From Isoetes taiwanensis (taxonomy: Eukaryota; Streptophyta; Lycopodiopsida; Isoetales; Isoetaceae), in the NCBI GenBank assembly GCA_021234155.1, contig JAJEKV010000035.1:5160224-5224223 (forward strand): a stretch of DNA of 64,000 nucleotides. The letters are read 5' to 3'. A program made the translations under genes and the position numbers. Each line of letters begins with the position of its first letter. Positions within the stretch are counted from its first letter, which is position 1. The notes beneath the pieces were generated by a model, which had not been told where the DNA came from, did not search any database, and was given only the letters and a program-made list of their open reading frames with translations. Positions 10,875-21,871 of this stretch are shown here, one piece after another.

Positions 10875-11000
10875 GTTTGACGGTTCGCCGATCCGAGCTA
10901 TGCGCCAGAAGATCGCCTTGGCAAAGGAGAGCAGACTTTCCAAGCAGGGTACGCGAAAATGAGGGGGTCTAGGTCTATTTATAGGGGTCGATTTTTTTAG
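10875..11000 (-). promoter_or_regulatory. core promoter and leader of H3-like copy B
   Basis: TATAAATAG on the minus strand at 10983-10975, then CTCATTT, TCTGCTCTCC and AGGCGATCTTC (10918-10908), ending at the ATG at 10874. The same order and spacing occur before the frame at 1-1171. Two hairpin elements lie 80 and 280 bp upstream. Confidence 0.55.
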
Positions 11001-11062
11001 GTCAAACTTCAAACTACCTTTTTGGATCATCTAGGACATCTAAAACACCTTAATTCGAGCAT

Positions 11063-11130
11063 GGTCTCACACGTTGCGCCCAGCCCGATAATGGAAAGTC
11101 CATTTTCTGTCCTGGCGCGACGTGTGAGAC
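11063..11130 (+). repeat. 68-bp covarying hairpin element, copy 3
   Basis: Same outer arms as the other copies. The inner stem is AATGGA-AAG-TCCATT. It lies about 80 bp upstream of the TATA box of H3-like copy B. Confidence 0.7.
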
Positions 11131-11265
11131 ATGGTGGGTCCCGCTGCTAAATTTTATACTTTCTAAGCATATAACATGCTAATTCTACAATTTCTTAACT
11201 CAAATTTAGAATGGCCAAGTTACTTTTCTGTAATTTATGACTTTTTGGTGTGTTTCAAGCTGAAT

Positions 11266-11333
11266 GTCTCACACGTTGCGCCCAGCCCAAAAATGAGATT
11301 CTCATTATCTGTCCTGGCGCGACGTGTGAGACC
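11266..11333 (+). repeat. 68-bp covarying hairpin element, copy 4
   Basis: Same outer arms. The inner stem is AATGAGA-T-TCTCATT, as in copy 2. It is the second hairpin upstream of H3-like copy B, in the same orientation as copy 3. Confidence 0.7.
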
Positions 11334-11528
11334 ACCCTACTTTTTGGGGGGTTGGCTCACCAATTTTTAATCTTTTTATGTTTTTCATTCATTCTAACTG
11401 TTACTACCTTAGCATAAACTACAAAAATGAGAAAAAAAATTTCCCATTTTTCGAGGTTTAAGGATCCTATCAAGTTAGTGCTATTGGGAACATGGTCAGT
11501 GCTTTGCTCTTGGTCACCAAGAACATTG

Positions 11529-11540
11529 CTCTGATACCAC
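11529..11540 (-). promoter_or_regulatory. tRNA primer-binding site of the inverted gypsy-type element
   Basis: The minus strand reads TGGTATCAGAGC right after the LTR end at 11541, with a one-base gap. It matches the 3' end of plant initiator-Met tRNA and marks 11541-13407 as a 5' LTR in minus orientation. The internal region of that element therefore begins here and runs into the leader of H3-like copy B. Confidence 0.75.
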
Positions 11541-13407
11541 TGTGACGTCCCCTACTCATATACGGTGCACTCACCGTATACAAACAGGAGTTCATCCCCC
11601 ATACCAGCTCTATCTTGAATCTGGGGCCCTCCACATGACACCGCAACCGCGGTGGCGGGTTCCGGTGGGAAGAGTGAAGGGGTCATTTTACCCCGTCTCC
11701 CTCAGGGCCTACCTAGCTGCGGAAGCGTAAACATACACGTCAGTATATAACACAAGCACATATCCACCTCGAAGGGTGGTCCATCACATCTGCATAGACA
11801 AGGTGAGCACAATACATAAGGGGAAATCCTACCCAAGGCTCAGACTCAAGGGGGTGGATCCGGCGGCTTGGGGTTCTCCGAGGTTCCGTGAGTTCGCGAG
11901 ACAAAATTTCATGACAATGGATTTGGCTGGCATATGAACATGGCATAGGGTTGTCCACTCCATCTGCCCCTCCTGTGCACACTTTGCAGAATAGGCTGAA
12001 AAGTGTCGGGACTGACCAGTAGCCACGGGATGCATAGCCAAAGGGGCTATTCCTGGGTTGCATCTCCCCAGTTCCGATGGGGCAGGTAGGGATCACTCCC
12101 TCCAGAGATCTCCATGCTGACTCAAGGTGACTAGAGGGCCACTGCCCTTATTCGACTGAACCCACTGGAAAGTCATGAACACCACTTCACGGGTGTCGAG
12201 CCCATGCCTTACCCACACTCGGTGGTAAGCCATTAGACCTAGTCACAATGATCCCCGGTAGGCCTTACACACCAGAGGGATCGTTCAAGAGTCAGGACAC
12301 AAATCTCCTTCTTAGCCAGTCTGGCCCCTTCACCCACAACCAGGTTTGGTTCTTGTACACAGGCCGAATCTATAGTGTGCTAGAGAGGCTAATCTAGGAG
12401 CATCTACTACCAAGCTTTAGGTCTCTACCCCCCTTCCCAATACAAGGAGTTCATAGAGATACATCATCCATATACATCACAGAAGAACTAAAGAACTATA
12501 TCTAATCTATATCATAGAGTTAGGTTCTTTAGTTAGAATCTGGTATCTAGAGATCTAGAAGGCTGCTATGGGCAATTTAATAGGCTAAACCTACTGCTTC
12601 TATGACTGAAATAGGGTTTAGACTATTTAATTGGCCAAATACCTGATCCTTGAGTGGCTCCTCGACTGAGTTCGACCATCCCTTTGGCAACGCTTCGAAT
12701 CAAGGGAAACTAATGGTGTAATTCCCTCAGGCAGAGTCTGGGAGGCGGTTTTGGCTCTTGAGGCAGCCAAAACAGAGCTCTAAAACCCTAGAAACGAAAA
12801 ATGGGCAAGTTAGGGTTTCCCTTCTTAAATAGACAAGGGGTTGGCTAGGGTTTCCAATTATCCCCTTTTGGCATGTGGGATAATTGGGAATGGGCCCACT
12901 TGCCTTTAATGGCTAGGTGGCAAAATGTGCCCACATGGAAATGTGTGCCCACATTAATGTGTACATTGGTAAATGTGCACATTAATTGCACACTTGGGTA
13001 TGGCCCACTTGGCATAAGGTGTCCATATGGAAATGTGTGCCCACATTAATGTGTACATTGGTAAATGTGCACATTAATTGCACACTTGGGTATGGCCCAC
13101 TTGGCATAAGGTGTCCATATGGAAATGTGTGCCCACATTAATGTGTACATTGGTAAATGTGCACATTAATTGCACACTTGGGTATGACCCACTTAGCATA
13201 AGGTGTCCATATGGAAATGTGTGCCCACATTAATGTGTACATTGGTAAATGTGCACATTAATACTAATGCACATTCTTAGCAAGTTGCCCCCTAGGGGCT
13301 ACCCACTTGGCTACATGTCGGCGTACACGTCAGTCGGAGTGGTGTGTACGCGTGACGAGGCAGTATAGTATACGTCCTGGGACCGTATACTGTCCTGGAA
13401 CGTCACA
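11541..13407 (-). mobile_element. complete gypsy-type 5' LTR in minus orientation
   Basis: Bounded by TGTGACGT on the minus strand at 13407 and a complementary ACGTCACA at its other end (TGTGACGT at 11541 on the plus strand). Same family as the plus-strand LTR at 7989-9508, but longer. It contains extra 92-bp repeats at 12930-13240 and the terminal 140 bp lost from the other copy. A primer-binding site follows at 11540. A polypurine tract and partner LTR for this copy are not in the window, so the element is broken or nested with the plus-strand one. Confidence 0.75.
12926..13250 (-). repeat. 92-bp tandem repeat inside LTR
   Basis: The unit starting gtccatatggaaatgtgtgc occurs at 13021, 13113 and 13205, an exact 92-bp period, with a partial copy near 12935. 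The plus-strand LTR near 8150-8290 has fewer copies. Such upstream-region repeats vary within LTR families. Confidence 0.75.
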
Positions 13408-14590
13408 AAGGGTATGTGTTGGGATCCCATCTCCAACAAGATTTCTGTTAGCATAGATGTAATTTTTGCAGCATATATCTTCTGCCCATAGTATGGAATC
13501 TAATTTTAGATTGTGACTTATTTGTGCAAGGTCCTTTTCTGTCTTGGAAGAGGAAATGCTGGCATATCTTTATGCTACATATTCTAAATGAGCTGCACCC
13601 TGAATCACTTCAGTCGTCGGATCCATCGATCCTACATCCCAGACCATATGCTGGAGCCTCTCATTTTGATTATGGCCAATTATGATTGGTGGCAACTATG
13701 GTATTGAAATATGAAATACGAGTTCGCCTAAGGTTTTTGAATCTGAAATACGTGTTCGCCTAAAGTTTTGAAATATGGAATACGGGGACTCGAACCTCTA
13801 TATGAAATAGCAAATCGAGTTTGAGTTTTATTCCCTCTTCTATTGGTTAGATATTAGAGCACATATGAGATTTATTAACGGCTCCCTAAGCTCATTTTTT
13901 TTTTGGAGGGGAGGGGGATTGGGGGGGGGGGTGGGGGAGGGAAGGGGAGATTTTTGCTACCCTTGACATTACACAAACATTACTTTCCCATGACCATAAT
14001 TTTGATGATTGCATCTTGGATTTCCCTTCTCACCAAACTTACAAACTCCCTTTCAATCCGGCCAAAGTTGAGAGATATGGCGCCATCGAACTTGCTTTAG
14101 TTCACTTGGAAGCAACAAACAGATGAAGATGCATTAGTGCGAGCATCTGGAGCAATGAACATAGATCTCTAGGCTAAAGGATTATTGTATCTTCAGGTTC
14201 CTTTTAGTCGAGTCCGGGTAAAAGCATGCTAGGGTGTCATACATTAGTTCTAAATTCATGTACTATTTTGCACTAGAAACCCGTTTTTTATGTAATTTTG
14301 AATGTATGGTAGGAGGCCACGTGCTTGTCGTTATATATTTAAAAAAGGAATATATTTGATTGTTTGTCATCATGACATGAAGTGGCCGACGGTTGTTGCG
14401 AAATTTTGGGCACAATCACTGGATTCCCTCTGATCTAAGCAAATTCCCTCCAATCCATCCGAAGCAAGCAAATTCCCTCCAATTTACGGTCTAAGAATCT
14501 AAAACAAAGAAAAGAATTTCAAATTCTTGCCGGATCTTTGCATGCATATCAGTTTTCATAGTAGTAGTAGTGGCATGGCACAAGAAAATC
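13408..14590. other. intergenic, one G-rich run
   Basis: No convincing gene. A run of G tracts at 13904-13948 (several runs of 4 to 11 G) could form G-quadruplex DNA. Two short near-repeats around 13700-13790 (gaaatacg.gttcgcctaa) are also present. Confidence 0.4.
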
Positions 14591-14614
14591 AAAGTATGAA
14601 ACAGAAATTACTCG

Positions 14615-15060
14615 GTGATGTCCAAAATGAGGACGGTGATACCGAAATCGACAAAGAGAAGCGAGAAAATGGTTGAACAAGATACTCTAAATGACATCTT
14701 GAATGAAGTGACAGAGAGAGTGATAATCACCAAAAAGGTGAGAATGGCGATCATATTTCAGGTACTTCACCAAAAAATCAGGAAAAGAGCGGTTGAATGC
14801 TTTAGAAATGAAGCCGATTCTCTATCTCCCCGGTGAAAGAGAGGTATTGGTTTCGGGGATCTTGCAAGATAACAGAGCTCTTGGGGTTGTTTAAACACAG
14901 TGATTGGGCTACCTTCAAGCGGTGGTGAAACATTCATTGTTACAAAATCTTAAAGATGGATTAGAAGAGGTTAAATCTTCTAATAGCAGTGACAAGTTGG
15001 CAGCCAAGCACTCTGTTTTATCCATGATTGTTGGGAAAAATGGGGAATTGAAGTAAAAAG
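14615..15060 (+). pseudogene. possible coding remnant, unrecognised
   Basis: Pieces of coding-like sequence in changing frames: RLNALEMKPILYLPGEREVL (about 14790-14850) and later KHSLLQNLKDGLEEVKSS with KLAAKHSVLSMIVGKNGELK (14930-15055). Codon use looks protein-like, but there is no complete frame or known motif. It ends shortly before the convergent multi-exon gene at 15221. It may be a gene fragment or a misread intron. Confidence 0.25.
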
Positions 15061-15220
15061 GAGTTGCTTCAAAAATGTTGAACTGCCATCCTCGAAATTT
15101 GTCATACGCTGCAGGCAGAAGAAAGAGAATGAAAATTGCAGGTCCAAGTATATGGGCATTAGCAGGCAGAAAGAGAAGAAAAGCCAATTGGCCTCATTTG
15201 ATAAAGAGTTATGAAAGAAG

Positions 15221-18200
15221 TTAAGCGCTACCATGCTTCTCTTGCGAGGTGCTAGTAGTGCCTGTTTCGATGAGATGGCTCTTATAATTAATCATAGCCT
15301 TAATGAGCACATGTCTCCTGGACTGTGCATACTCCGCATCAAACCAATCTGAAGAGAACTGAAAGAATGAAAACAAATAGTTTTCAGAATTAAATATTAT
15401 ATAAAAAGCAATTGTGTATATGTTATCTCACCGTGCTCTTAGCCTGCACCTGGGCATCCACAAAGGCTTGCATATAAGCCATGACATAAAGACCACAGGA
15501 GCAGGGAATAAATTACTAATCGCATATTTCTTATTAGCCAGAATGACTTTAGCTAAACTTGCACGATATTAATCCCAAAAGTTTCTGTGGTTTAGCTAAA
15601 CTCTACACATTTTATCTCTCATACTTCCTAGCATTTAGCTAAACTACCCCAAACATCATCCCAAAATTTTCTATGATGTGGCCAATAGAAAATATTAAGC
15701 CAAATTACTATACCTTTTTTCAATTGTTTCCACTTATTTTAGTCATTTTCTTTGTAAAAACATTCTAAAATAATGTTAACTAGCAAAGGCTAGGACTCAA
15801 ATTAATTCATAATTCTAGAAACTAAACTACTAGTCATATATTTCATATAAACTAGAATGACTTTAGCTAAACTAGCCCGAAATTCATTCTAAAAGTTTCT
15901 ATGGTTTGGCTAAACAATACAAAATTTCACTTTCTTGCTTTCTAGTGTTTGGCTAAAGAGCTCCAGGATTGGTGCAGTCCCGGAAAAAGTTAAGCTAAAA
16001 TTATTATTTTTTTCCCAATTTTTTCCATTTACTTTAGCCAATGTTTTTTGAAAACGTGCTAAAAAATTGCCAAATAGCTAAGTTTAGCCCTTAAATTATT
16101 CCATGCACAGGAGGCCAGGCCACCTTGTTGTGGAACCTCAGATAAATATCAATCTTACGAGAACTGGAATTAATCAATGCTGTAATGATATCTTTATGAA
16201 GCCTGCAATAGAAAATAACATCAGAATTATGAAGCATTACACTGAATTAATAGTGAGTGCACTTACATCATAACCATCCTCGTGTCAACCTGCACATTCT
16301 TTAGCGAGTTCAGAATAAGGATAGCTGGAGAAGACAAAGGGGTCTTTGCTATGTTCTTGGCCTTATCTAAAACAATGATGACCGATTGCATGGTGCATAG
16401 GATCCTCAATGCGGATTGGAATCATAATGTCTTGGGCATTTGCTCAATATGATTCCACGAAGCCCTTTTTGAACTACTGACCAATCCGTCCCTACCATCA
16501 AGTTGCATCGGATGACGGTTTGTTAAAGGTCGCTCAGACTAAGAAATTCTCTGAAGGGAAGAAAAAAAATGCATCACGCCATTTGTCAGGCATAATGCTA
16601 ATCAGATACCTATTCACAAAGAAAGTGAGGTTAGATGTTCAGTAGTTAACCATAATGCAAAAAAAGAATCTGATCAAGTTACCTTCCAAATATATCTATA
16701 TGCCTGTTGGACATGTGCATGTCTCTGCAAAGACCTTCCACACAATATTTAGTGACCTTGATTAGAGGCTTTTGCTGGAAAGGGTAGCATGGAACTATTT
16801 TCAACAAGCTCTCCAGGTCTCTGTAAAGCAAACTTGCATTATTGAGAGACAAATGAATTGCAACTTCTAGCGAGAATCTTACTTACTCTCTCTGTCTTTG
16901 TCATCTCGGATCGAGCACTTTCAGATGATGTTTGGCTTCTAGTCCTGCAGAAGTCATCATAAAATTGTTCAGATATTACACTTTAAAAGCTTCAATTAAC
17001 ATAATAAATATTCACCTTTTGGTTGAAGTTGTATTTTGCATACACTCCTTCCTTTTTCTTGTCTGCTTCTCCTATTTAACAACCTTGGTCTCCTCAACCT
17101 TGGTTTCCTCTATGTCATCAACCTTAGTGGCCTCAACCTTTGTTTCCTCAACCTTTGTTTCCTCAACCCTGGTTTCCTCCACTGCCACATCATCCTTTTG
17201 GATCTCTTGTACCTCCACCATCTCTTGCTCTCCCTTAATATGGCTACTATCCTCTATCTTTTCGATGGTTGCCTGAACAAAGGCTGCAGAAGATTCACCA
17301 ATTTCCAACACTTCTGCATAAATTAGTCAACAAAGTTAATCAGTATTGTGAATCCTAATTTTAAGTTAATGGTATACCTGTTGAATCATCACTCAACAGC
17401 ATTTGAATTTCCTGCTGAAATGATGGCATTGGCTTAATAGGTTTCCAAATTGGTTTCTCTGGAAATTTGTATTGTGAAGAAAGACACTGGGACTGGAACT
17501 TTATCTTTGAAGAAGAAAAACTTGAAGAACCTACAAAAAATGGTGTTTAATAATTGCAGTACACACAAGCAAAAAGAAGATGCAACATACCTGCAGTATT
17601 AACTACTGCCTTCTGCTTTAACTTTTCAACCTCTGCTGCATAATCCACAAATGTTCGAATCGGTATGCTCGTGGCTATATGGAATTCCAAGTGACATATC
17701 AAGCTCATATGACATGAAAATTAAATTCCAGGTTGTAAATCAATCAAATGTGATATTTACTTACATGTATCCGAGGACTTCACTAGTACCTCAAGCTCTT
17801 CCTCAAAAGACTTTACAAGGTTTACAGGTGATGCCCGCTGTTGGCTTCTTGCTGTCATCTACAATAAAGAGTAGAAAAAGACTTGAGATAAGAAAAGGAA
17901 CATGCATGATTAACAAGACTACAATATCATACCCTTTTCGGTTTCCTTATGCTACCAAAATCACACATCGGTCAAACATTGAGTATATCGGATCATCGGC
18001 TAAGAAATGTATTCTCAATGTACTCTACAAAAGTCTGATTTAATGAAAAAAAATTAACGAGACAATGTACTCCAATGTATCCATCGATAATGTACTCGAT
18101 TTATCATGTAAATGTACCCAATGTCTTGTTGAAATGTAATTGAATGTACTCACGAAATGCATTGTTCTCAAGTACAATCAATGTAAACAAAGCTAGCTGA

Positions 18201-19785
18201 TATTGTACTCGCCTTGATGAGTCATGAAGTATTCAATAATAACTCAAAATGTAATTTTGACAACAACAATAATAGCAATGTATCCGTCAATTGCTACACT
18301 ATCTGATTCTCAATAACAAGTAATTAGCTACCTACATTCTTGAATGATGAGCACATGAAATTAAAAACTCTCATCTTTGAAAATAAGTAGTCTATTTGGT
18401 AGATTATACATGGCTGAACCCACATTATCCAACTACAAAAACTATGTATCTAAATACTCAATGTAAATGCAAGCCTAAAACCTTCATGCAAAAAAAAAAA
18501 ATCTAACCATTAAAATAAGAAAAGAAATTGTAAATTAAATGTACATCTACTAACCTTTTGTTGCAAGCGGTCCAAGCGCTTCTGAGGCAAATTGCTATTC
18601 CATGAGCGGTCGGGATCAACACATGAAATCTTTGTGCTAGCAAGATAGGATATCTGAGCGGCACAATAAGGGTGTGTCTGCGGGGTGCCGAAACCACTTT
18701 GGATTCACACCAAAAGATTGCTCACAATATGTACATGAAGAAAAAGGCTGAACAATAATCTGATCTGCAAGAATTGTAGACTGGAGAGGAGGGGGCTGTA
18801 AAGTAAGGATCGAGGAATGTTCTAAAAATTCCATGAGTTCCATAATTTTTTTATCTCCTGCCTCAGCTGAGCTCATATCAACAGATGTAGCTTCAATCTT
18901 TCCATCTACATATTTCAATTCGATAAGATTCATGTCAATATGTTTTACGAGCTCGGCGATCCTCGCATTCTTGATTCATTTTGCTTTCGATAGATCCTCA
19001 ACTTTCCATTTTAGGTGCTGAAATCTTATGGCACTTTCAGATGTTTGGTCCAGTTTTGATTGTTGATCCTCTAATGCTGCCATTTTTGCTTCAACATTCC
19101 TCTCTGCTTCCTGGACTAACCTAATGTAAACTGCTCTCTCCCCTTCCTTGTGCTTCAATGTATCAAGGATCTCTTGCCTTCTTTCCTTTAACTCAGTTAA
19201 TTTCTTGCTTAAAGATGTTTTCACAATAGATATCTTTGTCTAAGAAGTTTCTTGAAAACTTCTAATTGCTCCTTTGTGTAACTCTTAGCTGAAGTTCTTG
19301 GGGCTTTTGCATTTGCATTGCTAGATTTCACTGTCACCACCTCACTAGATAGATCAGAATCCTTTTGCTTCGATCTGGCCCATGCTTTGACATCTTCCCA
19401 GTCCATACGCACCTTTCGGATGTAATGCAAATGCCCTTCGCGAAGTCTGAGGGGACATAGTGATTCATAACATCTTTTCTTCCAAAAGCAAACTCATACC
19501 ATTTGCAGAATTCTTCTGTCCACTTCATATCAATTCTGTCATCCTTATAGCCATACCTGCTTGGTGCTTCATCACCCCATATCTCTCTTACCATAGCATC
19601 ATCTTTTCGTAAACATCACAAAAATTCGGTTATGCGAAAAATTCTGAAAAAAACCGGTATCATCGGGGAGGTAAAATTTCCCTTTGGCATGCGAACTTGA
19701 AGCTTTCTTATTTCTTTGGAGGCTTTCCGGTCCTTGGAGACTTTCTTGAACCCTTTATTGGTGTCTTCTTTGGGGTCTTTGCCAT
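15221..19785 (-). pseudogene. multi-exon gene of unknown function, probably nuclear, with several lesions
   Basis: The start at 19785 (MAKTPKKTPIKGSRKSPRTG) is rich in SPKK-like DNA-binding motifs. A coiled coil follows (KKLTELKERRQEILDTLKHK, 19210-18980), then a Cys pattern faintly like a GATA finger (CTYCEQSFG ... LLC, about 18720). Exons with good splice sites follow: 17858-17765, 17683-17593, 17532-17386, 17310 to about 17020 (ending in Glu-Lys-Thr repeats and a KQTRKRK signal), 16945-16888, 16819-16682, and one ending near 16266 with VIIVLDKAKNIAKTPL. After that come LHKDIITALIN and the final exons YMQAFVDAQVQAKST and WFDAEYAQSRRHVLIKAMIN, with the stop at 15221. The helical 16.1-16.4 kb part recalls TFIIS-N/LEDGF-type domains, only weakly. 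In-frame TGA (18981 region) and TAG (17072) and a few one-base shifts break it. A dispersed AT-rich repeat fills the intron at 15.5-16.1 kb. Confidence 0.55.
15510..16110 (-). repeat. dispersed AT-rich repeat (TTTAGCTAAA family), two units
   Basis: Two related units (about 15510-15790 and 15830-16110) share tttagctaaa motifs and a-rich spacers. The segment also matches 43390-44070 in opposite orientation, including catggaataattta and attagtaatttatt at its edges. It has no coding capacity and sits in an intron. It is MITE-like, but no terminal inverted repeats were proved. Confidence 0.55.
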
Positions 19786-20780
19786 GTTTACGATGCACTG
19801 CAAAATGAACAAAGCAACAAATTTGATTTCATAAGATAAATTTGCCCGAAATATTTGAAGATCAGACCGTAAACCAAACGCATTGTTTATATTCATGTAA
19901 CTCCTACATCGATTTAGCTTGAAAAATACCGCAACCCAATTTTTAATCCATAGAACCAGTTCTGTTACTTCTTGAATTCATTTTCGGACTGAAATCACAG
20001 AAAATTAAAACTACAAAATAAAGAAAACAAAACCTACAGGGCAGATCACACGGGTATGCAGTGTTCCGAGCCAGTTCAAACGTTCTTAGCAGTGCCAATT
20101 TTCGGAAAACAAACCAATTCTTGCTCCACTCGGTTAGCCAAGAAACAGGGGGAACAAAATGGAGGGAATTTTTGGTACACTCGAATAATGACATTTTCTT
20201 TAATGATGACAATCAAAAACTTGCTATAATTAAAATACATAACGTTATATGTAATGTATTCGAATGGCCCTTTTTTTTATCACCCTAGCGTGCTTATACC
20301 CGTCCGTCCAATCTTTCACTCTGCATATAGTCTTGTTGAACTCTTTTGCAAGGGTGGTTAACAAGATCTACTTGGTTATGATTATAAGTTGGTTAATGTC
20401 AATTCTGATCCACATTTGCGTTCAATTAGAATTTTTTTAATCATATATTTAACATTTGCAACAGGCAAAACATTTGTTGTCTCAACAATTTGAAAGGCAA
20501 GTAAATTAAGCACAATTTCATTATAATGGGAAAATTTTTAGTAAACTGGAATTTTTTCATTATAGGGGTTGTATAGACCTTATGCAGGAGTTGTATACAC
20601 GTGTACAGTACCCTGTATCATAGACCTTATGCAGGGGTTGTATACACGTGCAGTACACGTGTATCATACATACATGGATATTTAGAGAACATAATAACAC
20701 GATATCATATACCAACTTCCAAACACAATAGAGACCGAAGTATGAACTATGTATGTCCCTAGTAACCTTCCCCCAGGTTC
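19786..20780. other. 5' flank of the multi-exon gene, otherwise featureless
   Basis: An acceptor-like cattttgcag lies 13 bases before the ATG at 19785, so a leader exon upstream is likely. Near 20570-20670 a short direct repeat (accttatgcaggggttgtatacacgtg type) occurs twice. Nothing else is recognisable. Confidence 0.4.
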
Positions 20781-21395
20781 CTAACCCCTTCCCCTTCCCC
20801 TTCCCCTTTCCCTTCCCCTGCGAGGTCTAACCCACGCATCTGGGTTAGGAAACCAGAGCTCACGCATATCCCAGCCTGATTCTTCCCACCATATGGGGTA
20901 CCTAGTCATTAGAAAAAGTAATTCCACAGGATGATACTCACGGAAGAAGAGCGGACCCAACTCTACAAAACCGTTGTACTCGTTGTAGTACGCCCTAATA
21001 AGGCCATACATCTGTCCCTTACAAATTTCATGAATGAACTCTGATATGTATTGATCCAGAGAGTGTGCTAAATATCCAGCACGAAGAAGAGGCCTCAACT
21101 GCTGTAGCATCTCGTCCAGATAAGGAGGGGGTTCAAGAATTCCCCTCATTGCAAGTCTCCTATAACATTCAGATGGATTAATTTCCATCAGTGGCTCATG
21201 ACCACAATCAAATCGCTCCAGAATGAAGTTGATCAACTCCATTGCAAGCTCCTTGGTGGGACCGTGGCGCAACCTCCTCTCCAAGAAATGGTCAAATAGC
21301 TCATCTTGCCCAGGCCGCACAGAATGCATGGGGCATGCTTGCAGGCCTTCTGGAGTAGCCCAGGGAGGATTGGGTCCAATCATTTGCAAAAGCAA
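20781..21395 (-). CDS. intact 204-aa ORF of unknown function with RGR tail
   Basis: An uninterrupted frame from the ATG at 21395, rare among the decayed genes here. The protein is mostly helical and acidic to neutral, with motifs such as LINFILERFDCGHEPL, LDEMLQQLRPLLRAGYLAHS and EYHPVELLFLMTRYPIWWEE. It ends in a basic RPRRGRERGRGRGRG tail suited to RNA or DNA binding. No signal peptide or membrane segment is seen. I do not recognise the family. Its upstream region holds AAGTAGCAAGGAACAAGGAT-type repeats, and 477 bp away a divergent small gene starts. A spliced upstream exon cannot be excluded. Confidence 0.5.
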   Translation of the reverse strand: MLLQMIGPNPPWATPEGLQACPMHSVRPGQDELFDHFLERRLRHGPTKELAMELINFILERFDCGHEPLMEINPSECYRRLAMRGILEPPPYLDEMLQQLRPLLRAGYLAHSLDQYISEFIHEICKGQMYGLIRAYYNEYNGFVELGPLFFREYHPVELLFLMTRYPIWWEESGWDMRELWFPNPDAWVRPRRGRERGRGRGRG

Positions 21396-21404
21396 TCAAA
21401 GATC

Positions 21405-21660
21405 ACCGACGGAGCAAGGAACACGGAGCAGAGCAAGTAGCAAGTTCAAGAGCAAGGAACAAGATCAAGTAGCAAGGAGCACGGGAATGAAGTAGCAAGG
21501 AACAAGGATCAAGATCAAGTAGCAAGAAGCAATGAACAAGGAAGATCAAGTAGCAAGAAGATCAAGGAACAAGGAAGATCAAGTAGCAAGAAGATCAAGG
21601 AACAAGGAAGATGAAGGAGCAAGAAGCAAGGATCAAGATCAAGTAGCAAGGTGAAAAGTG
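21405..21660 (+). repeat. purine-rich tandem repeat
   Basis: Irregular repeats of gatcaagtagcaaggaacaag and shorter forms, about 20-36 bp per unit, just upstream of the minus-strand 204-aa ORF. Simple expansion of a short unit is likely. Confidence 0.75.
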
Positions 21661-21699
21661 AGAAGTGAAAGCAAGGTAAAAGAATTTATAGCTACGAAT

Positions 21700-21820
21700 C
21701 CAATAATGTTGAAGTATAATACCAATAATGTTGAAGTATAATACCAATAATGCTGACGTATAATGCCAATAATGCTCACGTATAATACCAATAATGCTGA
21801 AGTATTACACCAATAATTCT
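21700..21820 (+). promoter_or_regulatory. six 22-bp CCAAT-containing repeats upstream of small gene A
   Basis: CCAATAAT begins at 21700, 21722, 21744, 21766, 21788 and 21810, an exact 22-bp period. The last copy is 19 bp before the TATA box at 21829. CCAAT motifs bind NF-Y, so this looks like an expanded upstream activating region. The small genes B and C have ccatcaataat or ccaataatt in the same place. Confidence 0.65.
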
Positions 21821-21828
21821 ACAACGAC

Positions 21829-21835
21829 TATAAAA
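21829..21835 (+). promoter_or_regulatory. TATA box of small gene A
   Basis: TATAAAA within actataaaagcagctcca, 37 bp before the ATG. The same 17-bp string precedes small gene C at 24085. Confidence 0.7.
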
Positions 21836-21871
21836 GCAGCTCCATTCGGTGGTAGAAGTCATTCATCTCCC

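Noticed and set aside
9088-12096. Open frames inside the two LTRs, present in both copies
   Set aside because: They lie in LTR sequence, differ by frame between copies and show no coding motif.
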